Below the pieces are notes generated by a model that saw nothing but the letters and a program-made list of their open reading frames with translations, was not told the DNA's origin and made no database searches. Source: Rhizobium leguminosarum (GTDB taxonomy: Bacteria; Pseudomonadota; Alphaproteobacteria; Rhizobiales; Rhizobiaceae). Taken from it: a stretch of DNA of 64,000 nt. How positions within the stretch are numbered: the first letter of the stretch is position 1; the number at the start of each line of letters is the position of its first letter. Made by a program: the position numbers and the translations under genes. Shown here piece after piece: positions 12,001 through 19,562 of the stretch. Location: NCBI RefSeq assembly GCF_017876795.1, contig NZ_JAGIOR010000001.1:839501-903500 (forward strand), written 5' to 3'.

Positions 12001-12112
12001 GAGCATGATGCCGAAAAGTGTGAGCGGTTTTCTCACGACATCATGCTCTAACTCTTTAAATTAGAACAGGATTCAGATTTTACGCCGACCGGCCTAAAGT
12101 CATCCTGTTCTA
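12001..12112. repeat. Composite two-hairpin intergenic repeat, copy 2
   Basis: Same unit as copy 1: a GAGCATGATG palindrome, the linker ACTCTTTAAATT, and the AGAACAGGATTC palindrome. It lies inside the thiamin uptake operon between the ATPase and binding-protein genes. It overlaps the 3' end of the ATPase coding sequence, supplying its last 21 codons and stop. In the transcript it would form two adjacent hairpins. Confidence 0.92.
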
Positions 12113-12860
12113 GCGGATGAAGCAGTGTTTGCAGGATTTCGGTTTCGATCGCCTGGGCCGCCGGCGAGCCGAGATCGGCAATGCTTCTCGGACGGGGCAG
12201 GGGAACGTGGAATTCGCGGATGATACGCGCCGGGCGGGCCGAAAGCACGTAGATCCGGTCGGAGAGGAACACGGCCTCGCGGACATCGTGGGTGATCAGC
12301 AGCGCCGTCCAGCGGTGTTCGGTCCACATGCCCTGCAGCCATTCCTGGATCTGCGTGCGGGTCAGCGCGTCGAGCGCGCCGAACGGCTCGTCGAGCAGCA
12401 GCATGTCCTGGGTCTGGACGACAGTGCGCAGCAGGGCGGCGCGCTGTCGCATGCCGCCGGAAAGTTCGGATGGATAATGGTGTTCAAAACCGGCAAGGCC
12501 GAAGCGCTCAAACAGGGGCGCCACGGTGGCGCGGGCCGCGCGGCGGCTCATGCCGCGCACTTCGAGGCCAAGTGCGGCATTGTCGATGATCCGGCGCCAG
12601 GGCATCAGCGCATCGCGCTGCGGCATGAAGGCAAAGGTGTGCGGCGCCCGTTCCAGCGGCGCACCCTTGAAAAGCACGGTGCCGGAATCCGGGCGAAGCG
12701 CCTGTGTCAGCAATCGGAGCACCGTCGATTTTCCGGAGCCGGACGGGCCGACGATCGAAACGAACTCGCCGTTGGCGACAGTGAGCGAAATATCGCCCAG
12801 CACCTCCATGCCGTCGAAGGACTTCGCGATGTTGCGCAGTTCGACCATCGTATCGCTCAT
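12048..12860 (-). CDS. thiZ: ABC transporter ATPase, thiamin precursor uptake (ThiZ-like)
   Basis: A 270-aa ATPase of the nitrate/sulfonate/taurine-type importers. Walker A GPSGSGKS is near residue 40, the signature LSGGMRQR near 133, Walker B LLLDEP near 154, and the H-loop LLITHDVREA follows. Its start overlaps the permease stop by 4 bp. The last residues (EQDDFRPVGVKSESCSNLKS and stop) are translated from the intergenic repeat at 12001-12112. The family-like part ends near TLLHP, so the tail is an acquired extension. It is the third gene of the riboswitch operon. Function as ThiZ is inferred from context. Confidence 0.88.
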   Translation of the reverse strand: MSDTMVELRNIAKSFDGMEVLGDISLTVANGEFVSIVGPSGSGKSTVLRLLTQALRPDSGTVLFKGAPLERAPHTFAFMPQRDALMPWRRIIDNAALGLEVRGMSRRAARATVAPLFERFGLAGFEHHYPSELSGGMRQRAALLRTVVQTQDMLLLDEPFGALDALTRTQIQEWLQGMWTEHRWTALLITHDVREAVFLSDRIYVLSARPARIIREFHVPLPRPRSIADLGSPAAQAIETEILQTLLHPLEQDDFRPVGVKSESCSNLKS

Positions 12861-13663
12861 CGACGCGGCTCCTGGGATCGTTGCCAGGGCATGACGAGGC
12901 GCTGGATCAACAGCGTCAGCCCGAAGAGGCAGAGGGTGAGCACGGCGCTGATGACGACGGCGGCAAGCACGAGATCGGGGCGGAAATTATTCTTGGCGTT
13001 GAGGATATAGATGCCGAGGCCGCGGGCGGCGCCGGCATATTCGGCAAAGATCGCGCCGACGACGGCATAGGTGATCGAGATCCTGAGGCCGGCGAAGAAA
13101 TAGGGCAGCGCGGAGGGAAGCCGTGCCAGGCGGAAAATCCGCCAGCGGCTCGCCTTCATCGAGTTCAGCAATTCGGCGATGTCGCGGTCGGTCGATTGAT
13201 AGCCCTGCAGCAGGGCGACCAGCAGCGGAAAGAAGGTGACGAGCGCCACCAGCAGGATCTTCGGCAACAGGCCGAAACCGAACCAGAGGACGACAAGGGG
13301 CGCGATCGCCACCAGCGGCAACGTCTGGCTGGCGATGAAAATCGGCAGCAACGCCCGGCGCATAAAAGGCACGAAATCCATCAGGATCGAAGCGGCGAAG
13401 GCGAAGGCAAGCGACAGTGCGAAACCGCCGAGCGTCGCACCCAGCGTCGGCCAGGTATTTGATATCAGCGCTTCACGGTTCAGCCAGCCCTGGATGACGA
13501 TGCGCGAAGGCGCCGGCAGGATGGAAGGTTTGATGCCGGAAAGATCGACATAGAGTTCCCATGCCACCAAAAAGGCGCAGCCCGCGAGAAAGGCGGGTAT
13601 GCCCCGGTAGAGAGCGGCGCGGAGCGCGGCAAGGCGCGAATCCGATGGTTGTGGCGATGTCAT
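12857..13663 (-). CDS. thiX: ABC transporter permease, thiamin precursor uptake (ThiX-like)
   Basis: A 268-aa inner-membrane permease with about six hydrophobic helices and the cytoplasmic EAA-type coupling segment near STDRDIAELLNSMKASRWRI. The sequence LPLVAIAPLVVLWFGFG is typical of SsuC/TauC/ThiX permeases. It is the second gene of the operon; the stop overlaps the ATPase start by 4 bp. The ykoF-like gene lies 81 bp upstream. The substrate is inferred from the riboswitch and the binding protein. Confidence 0.88.
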   Translation of the reverse strand: MTSPQPSDSRLAALRAALYRGIPAFLAGCAFLVAWELYVDLSGIKPSILPAPSRIVIQGWLNREALISNTWPTLGATLGGFALSLAFAFAASILMDFVPFMRRALLPIFIASQTLPLVAIAPLVVLWFGFGLLPKILLVALVTFFPLLVALLQGYQSTDRDIAELLNSMKASRWRIFRLARLPSALPYFFAGLRISITYAVVGAIFAEYAGAARGLGIYILNAKNNFRPDLVLAAVVISAVLTLCLFGLTLLIQRLVMPWQRSQEPRR

Positions 13664-13744
13664 CAGCGTTCGATTTCAGGCTTTCGTCGGGCACTGCATC
13701 ATTCCTTAAATCGGAATCGATTTAAGGGTAAATTATGCAGCAAT

Positions 13745-14383
13745 TTAAAGTGTTACAGCGTCCCTTGCGTCTGCTAAGACGCGCGGCGCTGTATTGGCGG
13801 AGACCGTGATGTCGAGTGTCACGTGTCCCTCCGGGTCGCCGAAGCGATAGAAGGCCTCATGAATGGTCGCAAAGAGGGCGCCGGCATCGCCCCGCAGCCG
13901 GGTGCAGAAATTCTTGGCGCGGTCGAAGGTGCCGGAGCGCTTCAGGAAATCGATACAGCCATAGATCTCGTCCATATGGCTGCCGGTTCCCATGACGTAG
14001 AGCGAGAATTGCGCGGTCGCCGGCTGTCCGGTTTCGTCGGTGGTTTCAACGGCGGCAAGCGCTGATGTAATCCGGTCGGCAAGCGGCTCCGCCCGGCCGG
14101 CGGCGGGGTTGACGCCGCAGATGGTGTCGTCGGGCTCGCCTGGGCAGCCGCGTGAGACCGCGGCAGACAGCACGCAATGCTCGCCGGTGTTGGCGGCGGC
14201 GACGAAAAGATCGCGCATGGCCGCGAAAAGGACGTCAGGCGGGCCGACCAGCAGGGTGGAGATGTCATCGGTCTCGATGCGCAGCCGGTCGCGATAGGGA
14301 TCGAGCGCCTTGACGGCATCGAGAATGATGGCGACAAAATTGCCGGACATCGGATAGAGTGACACTTGTGCGCCTGAGAACAT
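13745..14383 (-). CDS. ykoF: YkoF-family thiamin/HMP-binding protein
   Basis: A 212-aa protein built as two similar halves (LYPMSGNFVAIILDAVKAL and FSLYVMGTGSHMDEIYGCID). Each corresponds to the tandem ferredoxin-like YkoF fold, where the first strand carries 'A-Q-x-S-L-Y-P-M/L'. YkoF of Bacillus binds thiamin or its pyrimidine and is encoded with an uptake system. Here it is the first gene after a TPP riboswitch and precedes an ABC importer, which fits that role. The exact function of YkoF in transport is unsettled. The ATG lies three bases after the riboswitch 3' end. Confidence 0.85.
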   Translation of the reverse strand: MFSGAQVSLYPMSGNFVAIILDAVKALDPYRDRLRIETDDISTLLVGPPDVLFAAMRDLFVAAANTGEHCVLSAAVSRGCPGEPDDTICGVNPAAGRAEPLADRITSALAAVETTDETGQPATAQFSLYVMGTGSHMDEIYGCIDFLKRSGTFDRAKNFCTRLRGDAGALFATIHEAFYRFGDPEGHVTLDITVSANTAPRVLADARDAVTL

Positions 14384-14385
14384 CT

Positions 14386-14478
14386 GAACCTCGCTCCGCT
14401 GGCATTACCCAGATCAGCTTTGAAGGGTCCAGAGGCTTGCGCCTCACATCTCAGCCCCGGCGATACGGAGCTCCCCTG
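14386..14478 (-). promoter_or_regulatory. TPP riboswitch (THI element)
   Basis: On the minus strand the element reads GGGGAGCTC, then GGGGCTGAGA (pyrimidine-sensing helix), a variable hairpin, ACCCTTC, and GATCTGGGTAATGCCAGCG, closing with GAGCGAGG. These are the conserved thi-box blocks in order. The closing helix contains the purine-rich GAGCGAGG that would be the ribosome site for the ykoF-like ATG at 14383. This suggests control of translation by sequestering the ribosome site. It controls the four-gene uptake operon running to 10969. Confidence 0.95.
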
Positions 14479-14568
14479 TTATTTCGGCGGAAACTATCAT
14501 CGGGGTTTTCTTCCCGCAACCGCAAAATTGCAAACCCGTCCACCCGGTCGGAATGCACCTGATGTGAC

Positions 14569-14637
14569 GGGAAACACCCGGGTGGAGGTTCTACCCGGGT
14601 GTTCCCAATGGTTCCGTACCTGCCGGGAACGGAACCG
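14569..14637. repeat. Two strong hairpins between FMN reductase and riboswitch operon
   Basis: The first inverted repeat has arms GGGAAACACCCGGGT (14569-14583) and ACCCGGGTGTTCCC (14593-14606), one bulged base. The second has arms GGTTCCGT (14611-14618) and ACGGAACC (14630-14637). They lie just after the 3' end of the FMN reductase gene. They may stop transcription into the riboswitch operon, but there is no U tract on either strand. Confidence 0.7.
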
Positions 14638-14649
14638 GAGCTTTCGGTC

Positions 14650-15225
14650 TCAGGCAGCGATATCGGCATAGGGACGATTGCTGCGGGCGGCGACAAGAGC
14701 CCGCGTCCACCATTCCAGCCTCGCCATCATCCGGTCGAGCAAACGCATTGCGTCGGCTGGATCGTCGAGCCGCCCCTCCGGGTCGAACCGGTTCCAAGGT
14801 GCGGTAAAGCTGACCGAATCGCGAATGGTGACGGCGTGGAGTTCGGCAAAGACGAGGCGCAGCTGTTCGACGGCGCGCAGGCCGCCGGATATGCCGCCGT
14901 AGGAAACAAAGGCGACCGGCTTGCCCTGCCAGGGCTCGAAGAAGGAATCGACGATTGACTTCAGCGAGGCGGTGAAGCTGTGATTGTATTCCGGCGTGAC
15001 GATGATGAAGGCGTCGGCCAGGCCAAGCCGCCCGGCGAGCCTGTCGATTTCGGGATGCGCCACGGCACGGTTGATCGGCAGGGCGAAATCCAGCGGGTCG
15101 ATGACGTCGATATCAAATTGCGGGAAGCGGGCGAGTTCCTGTGTCAGCCATCTGACCACCCGGTCGCAGATGCGGCCTTCCCTCGTGCTTCCGTAGATGA
15201 CCGCCAGCCTGGTGGATGTTTTCAT
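14650..15225 (-). CDS. NADPH-dependent FMN reductase (flavodoxin-like)
   Basis: A 191-aa flavoprotein of the NADPH_dep_FMN_red family (quinone/azo/chromate reductase-like). The N-terminus LAVIYGSTREGRICDRV is the phosphate-binding loop for FMN. TPEYNHSFTASLKSIVDSFF is the family's TPEYN motif, and VSYGGISGGLRAVEQLR is the second flavin loop. It is cytosolic and probably carries out two-electron reduction of quinones or similar redox compounds. It is divergent from the soxR-like gene with a SoxR box in the shared 83-bp region, so superoxide or redox-cycler control is likely. Confidence 0.88.
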   Translation of the reverse strand: MKTSTRLAVIYGSTREGRICDRVVRWLTQELARFPQFDIDVIDPLDFALPINRAVAHPEIDRLAGRLGLADAFIIVTPEYNHSFTASLKSIVDSFFEPWQGKPVAFVSYGGISGGLRAVEQLRLVFAELHAVTIRDSVSFTAPWNRFDPEGRLDDPADAMRLLDRMMARLEWWTRALVAARSNRPYADIAA

Positions 15226-15280
15226 GTGTCGCTCCTTGTCGAGATTGGGCTTTACGATTGCAGGAGCTGGGGTTATAAAA

Positions 15281-15298
15281 CCTCAACTAATATTGAGG
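15281..15298. promoter_or_regulatory. SoxR-type operator
   Basis: The palindrome CCTCAACTAATATTGAGG (arms CCTCAA/TTGAGG, 6-base centre) closely matches the known SoxR box CCTCAAGTTAACTTGAGG. It lies 10 bp before the soxR-like ATG and about 55 bp before the divergent FMN reductase start. Both genes may be controlled from it. Confidence 0.85.
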
Positions 15299-15308
15299 TC
15301 AAGAGGCG

Positions 15309-15762
15309 ATGGATACGATTCCTGCAACGCCGCTCGGCAGGCTGCTGACGGTCGGCGAAGTGGCGGAGCGCAGCGGCCTTGCCGTCTCGGCGCTGCATTT
15401 TTACGAGACCAAGGGGCTGATCTCGAGCATCCGCTCCCGCGGCAACCAGCGGCGTTATGGGCGCGATGTGCTTCGCCGTCTTGGCATCATCAAGGTGGCG
15501 CAGCGCGTCGGCATTCCGCTTTCGGAAATCCAGGCAGCGTTCAGGTCCCTGCCGCAGGGACGTTGCCGACTGGCAGACGCTGTCAGCGCGCTGGAAGGAT
15601 GATCTCGATGCGCGAATCGGGCGGCTGAGCCTGTTGCGTGATCGATTGACCGGCTGCATCGGCTGCGGCTGCCTGTCGATCGAAAGCTGTCCGTTGCGCA
15701 ATCCCTGCGATCGGCTCGGCAAGGAGGGGCCGGGGGCGCGGCTTCTGGAAGCCGAAAACTAA
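15309..15762 (+). pseudogene. soxR: Redox-sensitive MerR-family regulator SoxR, frameshifted
   Basis: The first frame encodes the MerR helix-turn-helix and dimer helix: [20 protein letters not shown], then [20 protein letters not shown] and [17 protein letters not shown]. It stops at 15602. The +1 frame then gives [20 protein letters not shown] and the iron-sulfur segment [19 protein letters not shown], with the four cluster cysteines (CxxCxCx5C). The break lies near 15560. Typical SoxR has about three more residues (TPT-like) there, so loss of 8 bases would explain it. If real, the protein is truncated at 97 aa and has lost its [2Fe-2S] sensor; a sequencing error is the alternative. Confidence 0.85.
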
Positions 15763-15785
15763 CCCTCGGGAGAAGCCGCTCTCCA

Positions 15786-15806
15786 GGGAGAGACCGAGTC
15801 TCTCCC
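15786..15806. terminator. Perfect 9-bp hairpin after soxR
   Basis: GGGAGAGAC-CGA-GTCTCTCCC lies between the soxR-like gene and the SDR gene. It has a perfect stem and a 3-base loop but no T tract. It may be a processing or termination site. Confidence 0.5.
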
Positions 15807-15848
15807 GGAAAGATCGATGCCTGCCTTTCTTTCGGTTGCGGCGCTCAT

Positions 15849-16673
15849 ATGTTAAGGGCGAGTGACGCAACCGGCGGCACTGTCCGCGAGGAGGACGGCT
15901 TCGTGTTTCATCCCAGACTGTTCGAAAATCGCAATGTCGTCGTCACCGGCGCCGGCCGTGGCATTGGCCTTGAAGTCGCCCGACAGTTTCTGGACTGCGG
16001 CGCCAAGGTGATCGTCCATACCGGGCGCAAGCCGGGTCGGGACCTGCCGGATTTCCTGCTGACGGCTGAATCAGAAAGACGGGCGCTGCTGCTGCACGCC
16101 GATTTCTCCGCCGTCGGCGGGGCGGCGCAATTTGCCGAAGAGGTTCTCGGTTTCTTCGACAGGGTGCATGTGCTCGTCAACAATGCTGGCACCATGCTTG
16201 GCCGGTTTCCCGCGGCCAGCCTGACTGACGCAGAATACGAGGCGGTCATACGGCTCAACCAGACATCGGTGGTGGCGCTGACGCGGGCATTGTTGCCGGC
16301 ATTGAAGGCGGCCGAAGGTGCTGCCATCGTCAACACCGTTTCGATTTCGGCGCTGACCGGCGGCAGCCCCGGCTCCTCGATCTATTCGGCCTCGAAAGCC
16401 TTTGTTGCGACCTATTCCAAGGCGCTTGCCCGCGAGCTTGCCCCGGATGGCGTCCGCGTCAACTGCGTCTCGCCGGGAACGATCGAGACGGATTTCCACG
16501 AGCGCTATTCCTCGAGAGAAAAGCTCGAGCAGACCAGGAAATCCATCCCCCTGCAGCGGCTCGGCACGGCGGAGGATTGCGCTCCCGCCTACCTCTTCCT
16601 GGCGGCTCCCTCGCTCTCGGGATACATCACCGGCCAGGTGATCGAGATCAATGGCGGACAGCTTATCTGCTGA
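15849..16673 (+). CDS. Short-chain dehydrogenase/reductase (SDR)
   Basis: A 274-aa classical SDR oxidoreductase. The cofactor motif VVVTGAGRGIGLEVARQFL is near residue 30, NNAG is present, and the catalytic set is S (SISALTG), Y-x-x-x-K (YSASK). The C-terminal GYITGQVIEINGGQLIC is typical of FabG-like enzymes. Arginine in the loop after the second strand (HTGRKPG) suggests NADP(H). The substrate is unknown. ATG 15849 is used; a GTG at 15903 (VFHPRLFENRN) would give a start closer to the usual family N-terminus. It lies downstream of soxR, before the ArsR regulator. Confidence 0.88.
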   Translation: MLRASDATGGTVREEDGFVFHPRLFENRNVVVTGAGRGIGLEVARQFLDCGAKVIVHTGRKPGRDLPDFLLTAESERRALLLHADFSAVGGAAQFAEEVLGFFDRVHVLVNNAGTMLGRFPAASLTDAEYEAVIRLNQTSVVALTRALLPALKAAEGAAIVNTVSISALTGGSPGSSIYSASKAFVATYSKALARELAPDGVRVNCVSPGTIETDFHERYSSREKLEQTRKSIPLQRLGTAEDCAPAYLFLAAPSLSGYITGQVIEINGGQLIC

Positions 16674-16706
16674 TTTACTTGGACCTTTTTTGGCATTTCA
16701 TCACTA

Positions 16707-16734
16707 TTGACCAATTCGCTTGTGCGAATATGCT
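16707..16734 (+). promoter_or_regulatory. Promoter with palindromic operator for the ArsR-type gene
   Basis: A -35-like TTGACC (16707-16712) and a -10-like TATGCT (16729-16734) are 16 bp apart. The spacer is filled by the inverted repeat ATTCGCTTGTGCGAAT (16714-16729). A repressor bound here would block RNA polymerase. This arrangement fits autoregulation by the ArsR-family product encoded next. Confidence 0.65.
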
Positions 16735-16775
16735 ATTGTGCTGATCTACCTCACCGCCTCCTTCCGAGATATCGA

Positions 16776-17117
16776 ATGCCGTTGCCTAAACCGGAGCCGG
16801 GTATGACCGGCCAGGACTTGCACAAACTCGCTGGAAAAGCCCATGAAGCGAGCGATCTGCTGAAAGCTTTGGCGCATCACACCCGACTTCTGATCCTCTG
16901 CATACTGGCGAAAGAGGAGCGGACGGTCGGTGAAATCGAAAATATTCTTGGCATACAGCAGGCGATGGTCTCGCAGCAGCTTGCGCGTTTGAGGCTCGAA
17001 GGTCTGGTCAACACACGCCGTCAGGGCAGGCTGGTTTATTACAGCATCGGTAATGTCAGCGTGCTTGGCTTCCTCGAATCGCTATTCGAGCTAATTCCGG
17101 CTGCAGAAAACGGCTAA
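16776..17117 (+). CDS. ArsR-family winged-helix transcriptional regulator
   Basis: A 113-aa regulator: ASDLLKALAHHTRLLILCIL, then ERTVGEIENILGIQQAMVSQ (recognition helix) and LRLEGLVNTRRQGRLVYYSI (wing). There are no ArsR-type metal cysteines, so it may sense a redox or organic signal, as BigR-type members do. An open frame reaches back to TTG 16707, but that segment looks like the promoter, so ATG 16776 (MPLPKPEPG) is preferred. It precedes a quinone reductase gene in the same direction, its probable target. Confidence 0.85.
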   Translation: MPLPKPEPGMTGQDLHKLAGKAHEASDLLKALAHHTRLLILCILAKEERTVGEIENILGIQQAMVSQQLARLRLEGLVNTRRQGRLVYYSIGNVSVLGFLESLFELIPAAENG

Positions 17118-17189
17118 AGCGCGGCGCATCGATTCCCGAGGTTAGGCTACGCCGCCGTTTTGGGACGGTCTGCGGGGTTTCGCGACAGT

Positions 17190-17225
17190 CACCTTGATCG
17201 CCACCTTGATCGCCACCTTGATCGG
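17190..17225. repeat. Three tandem 12-bp repeats
   Basis: CACCTTGATCGC occurs three times in a row (last copy ending G), just upstream of the quinone reductase start. It would encode HLDR repeats if the reading frame began at 17160. It is more probably untranslated leader. Confidence 0.75.
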
Positions 17226-17255
17226 ATTGCAGCCATTCATGCTATGCATGCCCAC

Positions 17256-17873
17256 ATGCGTATCTTTTCCCTTGTCGCCCATCCTCGCCCGTCGAGTTTC
17301 TGCCATGTTATTTCCGAGCGTGCCCGCAAGGAGCTAATTGCCCTCGGCCACGAAGTCCTTCATCACGATCTCTATGCCGAGAACTTTGACCCCTGCCTGA
17401 CGGCTGAGGAAGCCTACACCATAGGTGACACGCTAGAGACGGCCCTTAATCGCACAGCCGACCCGGTGACACGGCAACATCGTTCCGAGGTCACCTCAGC
17501 CGAGGGCCTTCTTGTTGTGCATCCAAACTGGTGGGGAAAACCTCCGGCCATACTCGCGGGATGGCTCGACCGAATACTTGTTCCGGGCGTCGCTTATCGG
17601 CTCGCCACGGCCGATGGACTGCCGGAGGGGCTCCTTTCGATAAAAAATGCTCTGATCTTCAACACTTCCGACACTCATGCAGAGCGCGAAAGAACAGAGC
17701 TTGGCGACCCGCTTGAACTGATCTGGGGCCGATGCGTACTGCCATATTGCGGCGTGGAAACCTATCATCGGCATGTGTTCAGGCCAGTGGTGGGAAGTTC
17801 AGATGAGCAGCGCAAATCTTGGCTGGAAGAGGCTGAAGGAGTTACCCGTCGAACATTCGAGAGCAGGTCATAG
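17256..17873 (+). CDS. NAD(P)H quinone reductase, flavodoxin-like (KefF/MdaB type)
   Basis: A 205-aa flavodoxin-like oxidoreductase. The start MRIFSLVAHPRPSSFCHVIS is the FMN phosphate loop. LLVVHPNWWGKPPAILAGWL is the conserved 'P-x-x-W' region, and GVAYRL and NTSDTHAERERTELGDPLE follow. It probably reduces quinones or related electrophiles in the cytosol. Alternative in-frame starts are ATG 17244 and, less likely, 17160, which would include a tandem-repeat leader. It lies downstream of the ArsR-type gene, its likely repressor. Confidence 0.85.
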   Translation: MRIFSLVAHPRPSSFCHVISERARKELIALGHEVLHHDLYAENFDPCLTAEEAYTIGDTLETALNRTADPVTRQHRSEVTSAEGLLVVHPNWWGKPPAILAGWLDRILVPGVAYRLATADGLPEGLLSIKNALIFNTSDTHAERERTELGDPLELIWGRCVLPYCGVETYHRHVFRPVVGSSDEQRKSWLEEAEGVTRRTFESRS

Positions 17874-18000
17874 CCATCGCCACTCCCTCCCACTGTTGCG
17901 AATATTCGATCGGCGGCGCGAGAGCGTGGAGCATCCGTCTTGCGGAATGCGCCTGCTATGTCGAAGATAAGGCTGGACGCGGAATGTCGCGGGAGACCGG

Positions 18001-18894
18001 ATGATCGACAAGCTGGAATTCTTTATCGCCCTTGCCAATGAAAAGCACTTCGGCCGTGCCGCCGAGGAGTGCGGGATCTCGCAGCCGACGCTGTCGGCGG
18101 CTATCCGGCAGCTCGAGGATCAATTGGGCGTCATGCTGGTGCAGCGCGGCTCGCGATTCCAGGGGCTGACGCCGGAAGGGCAGCGCGTGTTGGAATGGGC
18201 CCGGCGCATCGTCGGCGATGCCCGCACCATGCGCGAGGAGATGCGCGCCGCGCGCCGCGGCCTTTCCGGCCACATTCGCCTCGCCGCCATTCCGACCGCG
18301 CTCGCCATGCTGTCGCGCATCACCACGCCTTTTCAGGAACGGCACCCCGGCGTGACCTTCTCGATCGTCTCGCGCAATTCGCTGCAGGTGCTGAGCATGC
18401 TCGAGAATCTCGAAATCGATGCCGGCATCACCTATCTCGAAAACGAACCGCTCGGCCGTGTCACGACCGTTCCGCTTTATGCCGAGCGCTATAATCTGAT
18501 CACGGCTGCAGGCAGCCCTTTGTCTGATCGCGACAACGTGACCTGGCGCGAGGTTGGTGATCTTCGGCTTTGTCTATTGACGGCCGACATGCAGAACCGT
18601 CGCATCATCAACCGGCACCTGACGGAAGCCGGCGCCACGGTACATCCGACGCTCGAATCCAACTCGATGATCGTGCTGTTCTCGCATGTCAGGACCGGGC
18701 GCTGGGCGAGCATCATGCCGCGCAACGTCGCGAAATCCTTTGGATTTCCAGTGGAAATCCGGATGATCCCGATTATCGAACCGGAGGCGCATCATCTGGT
18801 CGGGCTTGTCGCGCCTTATCGCGAGCCGTTTACGCCGCTCGTGTCGGCCTTGCTGCACGAAGCGCGGGTTCTCGTGCAGGATGAGGAACTCTGA
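18001..18894 (+). CDS. LysR-family regulator, likely of formate dehydrogenase
   Basis: A 297-aa LTTR. The N-terminal helix-turn-helix reads MIDKLEFFIALANEKHFGRA then AEECGISQPTLSAAIRQLED. The substrate-binding domain runs from about residue 90 (GHIRLAAIPTALAMLSRITT). It lies 188 bp upstream of fdsG in the same direction, an arrangement seen in rhizobia, and probably senses a formate-related or one-carbon signal. The inducer cannot be told from sequence. Confidence 0.88.
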   Translation: MIDKLEFFIALANEKHFGRAAEECGISQPTLSAAIRQLEDQLGVMLVQRGSRFQGLTPEGQRVLEWARRIVGDARTMREEMRAARRGLSGHIRLAAIPTALAMLSRITTPFQERHPGVTFSIVSRNSLQVLSMLENLEIDAGITYLENEPLGRVTTVPLYAERYNLITAAGSPLSDRDNVTWREVGDLRLCLLTADMQNRRIINRHLTEAGATVHPTLESNSMIVLFSHVRTGRWASIMPRNVAKSFGFPVEIRMIPIIEPEAHHLVGLVAPYREPFTPLVSALLHEARVLVQDEEL

Positions 18895-19007
18895 TAGAAA
18901 AAACCTATCGATCCACGAGATAGCTTTATTGATTGCCCGCGGCTTCCCTGAGATGTTGCTTGCGGAATAGCGTTCGGTTGGGGGAGCGCGCCCATTCCGC
19001 AACGAGC

Positions 19008-19078
19008 AAGAGCAATTCCAGCAAAAGTGTGAAGCGGTTTTGTGTTCGGAATTGCGTAAAAACAAAGAGATAGAGCAG
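19008..19078. repeat. Palindromic repeat in the fds leader
   Basis: GCAATTCC (19012-19019) pairs with GGAATTGC (19048-19055) around a centre containing GCAAAAGTGTGAAGCGGTTT. A similar centre occurs in the two-hairpin repeats of this window. The element ends a few bases before the fdsG ATG, so its 3' flank serves as the ribosome-site region. Confidence 0.7.
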
Positions 19079-19082
19079 CCTT

Positions 19083-19562
19083 ATGACCATTCATATCGCC
19101 GAGGGCGATATCACAACGCGCACCCGTGCCATCATCGCCGATCTGCGCTTTCTCGAAGGGCCGCTGCTTCCCATTCTGCACCAGGTTCAGAAAGAATTCG
19201 GCTATGTGCCATCGGAAGCCGTGCCCGTGATTGCGGAGGAATTGAACCTCTCCCGCGCCGAGGTGCATGGCGTGATGACGTTCTATCACGATTATCGCGA
19301 CCATCCGGCCGGCCGGCATGTGCTGAAGCTCTGTCGGGCCGAGGCCTGTCAGTCGATGGGCGGCGATGCGGTGGCCGAACGCGTGAAGACGCTGCTCGGC
19401 ATCGATTTTCACCAGACGACGCTCGATGGCGCCGTGACGTTGGAACCGGTCTACTGTCTCGGGCTCTGCGCCTGCGCCCCGTCGGCGATGCTCGATGGCG
19501 AGGTCTATGGCCGGGTCGACGATCAGACGGCGGCCGAACTCGTTGCGGAGGCACGCCGATGA
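19083..19562 (+). CDS. fdsG: NAD-dependent formate dehydrogenase gamma subunit
   Basis: A 159-aa NuoE-like thioredoxin-fold [2Fe-2S] subunit. The four ligands appear as CRAEAC (CxxxxC) and CLGLCAC (CxxxC). The N-terminal helical region includes VQKEFGYVPSEAVPVIAEEL. It transfers electrons between the formate-oxidising alpha subunit and the flavin subunit. It is the first gene of fdsGBA-fdhD-fdsD and overlaps fdsB by 4 bp (ATGA). Confidence 0.95.
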   Translation: MTIHIAEGDITTRTRAIIADLRFLEGPLLPILHQVQKEFGYVPSEAVPVIAEELNLSRAEVHGVMTFYHDYRDHPAGRHVLKLCRAEACQSMGGDAVAERVKTLLGIDFHQTTLDGAVTLEPVYCLGLCACAPSAMLDGEVYGRVDDQTAAELVAEARR

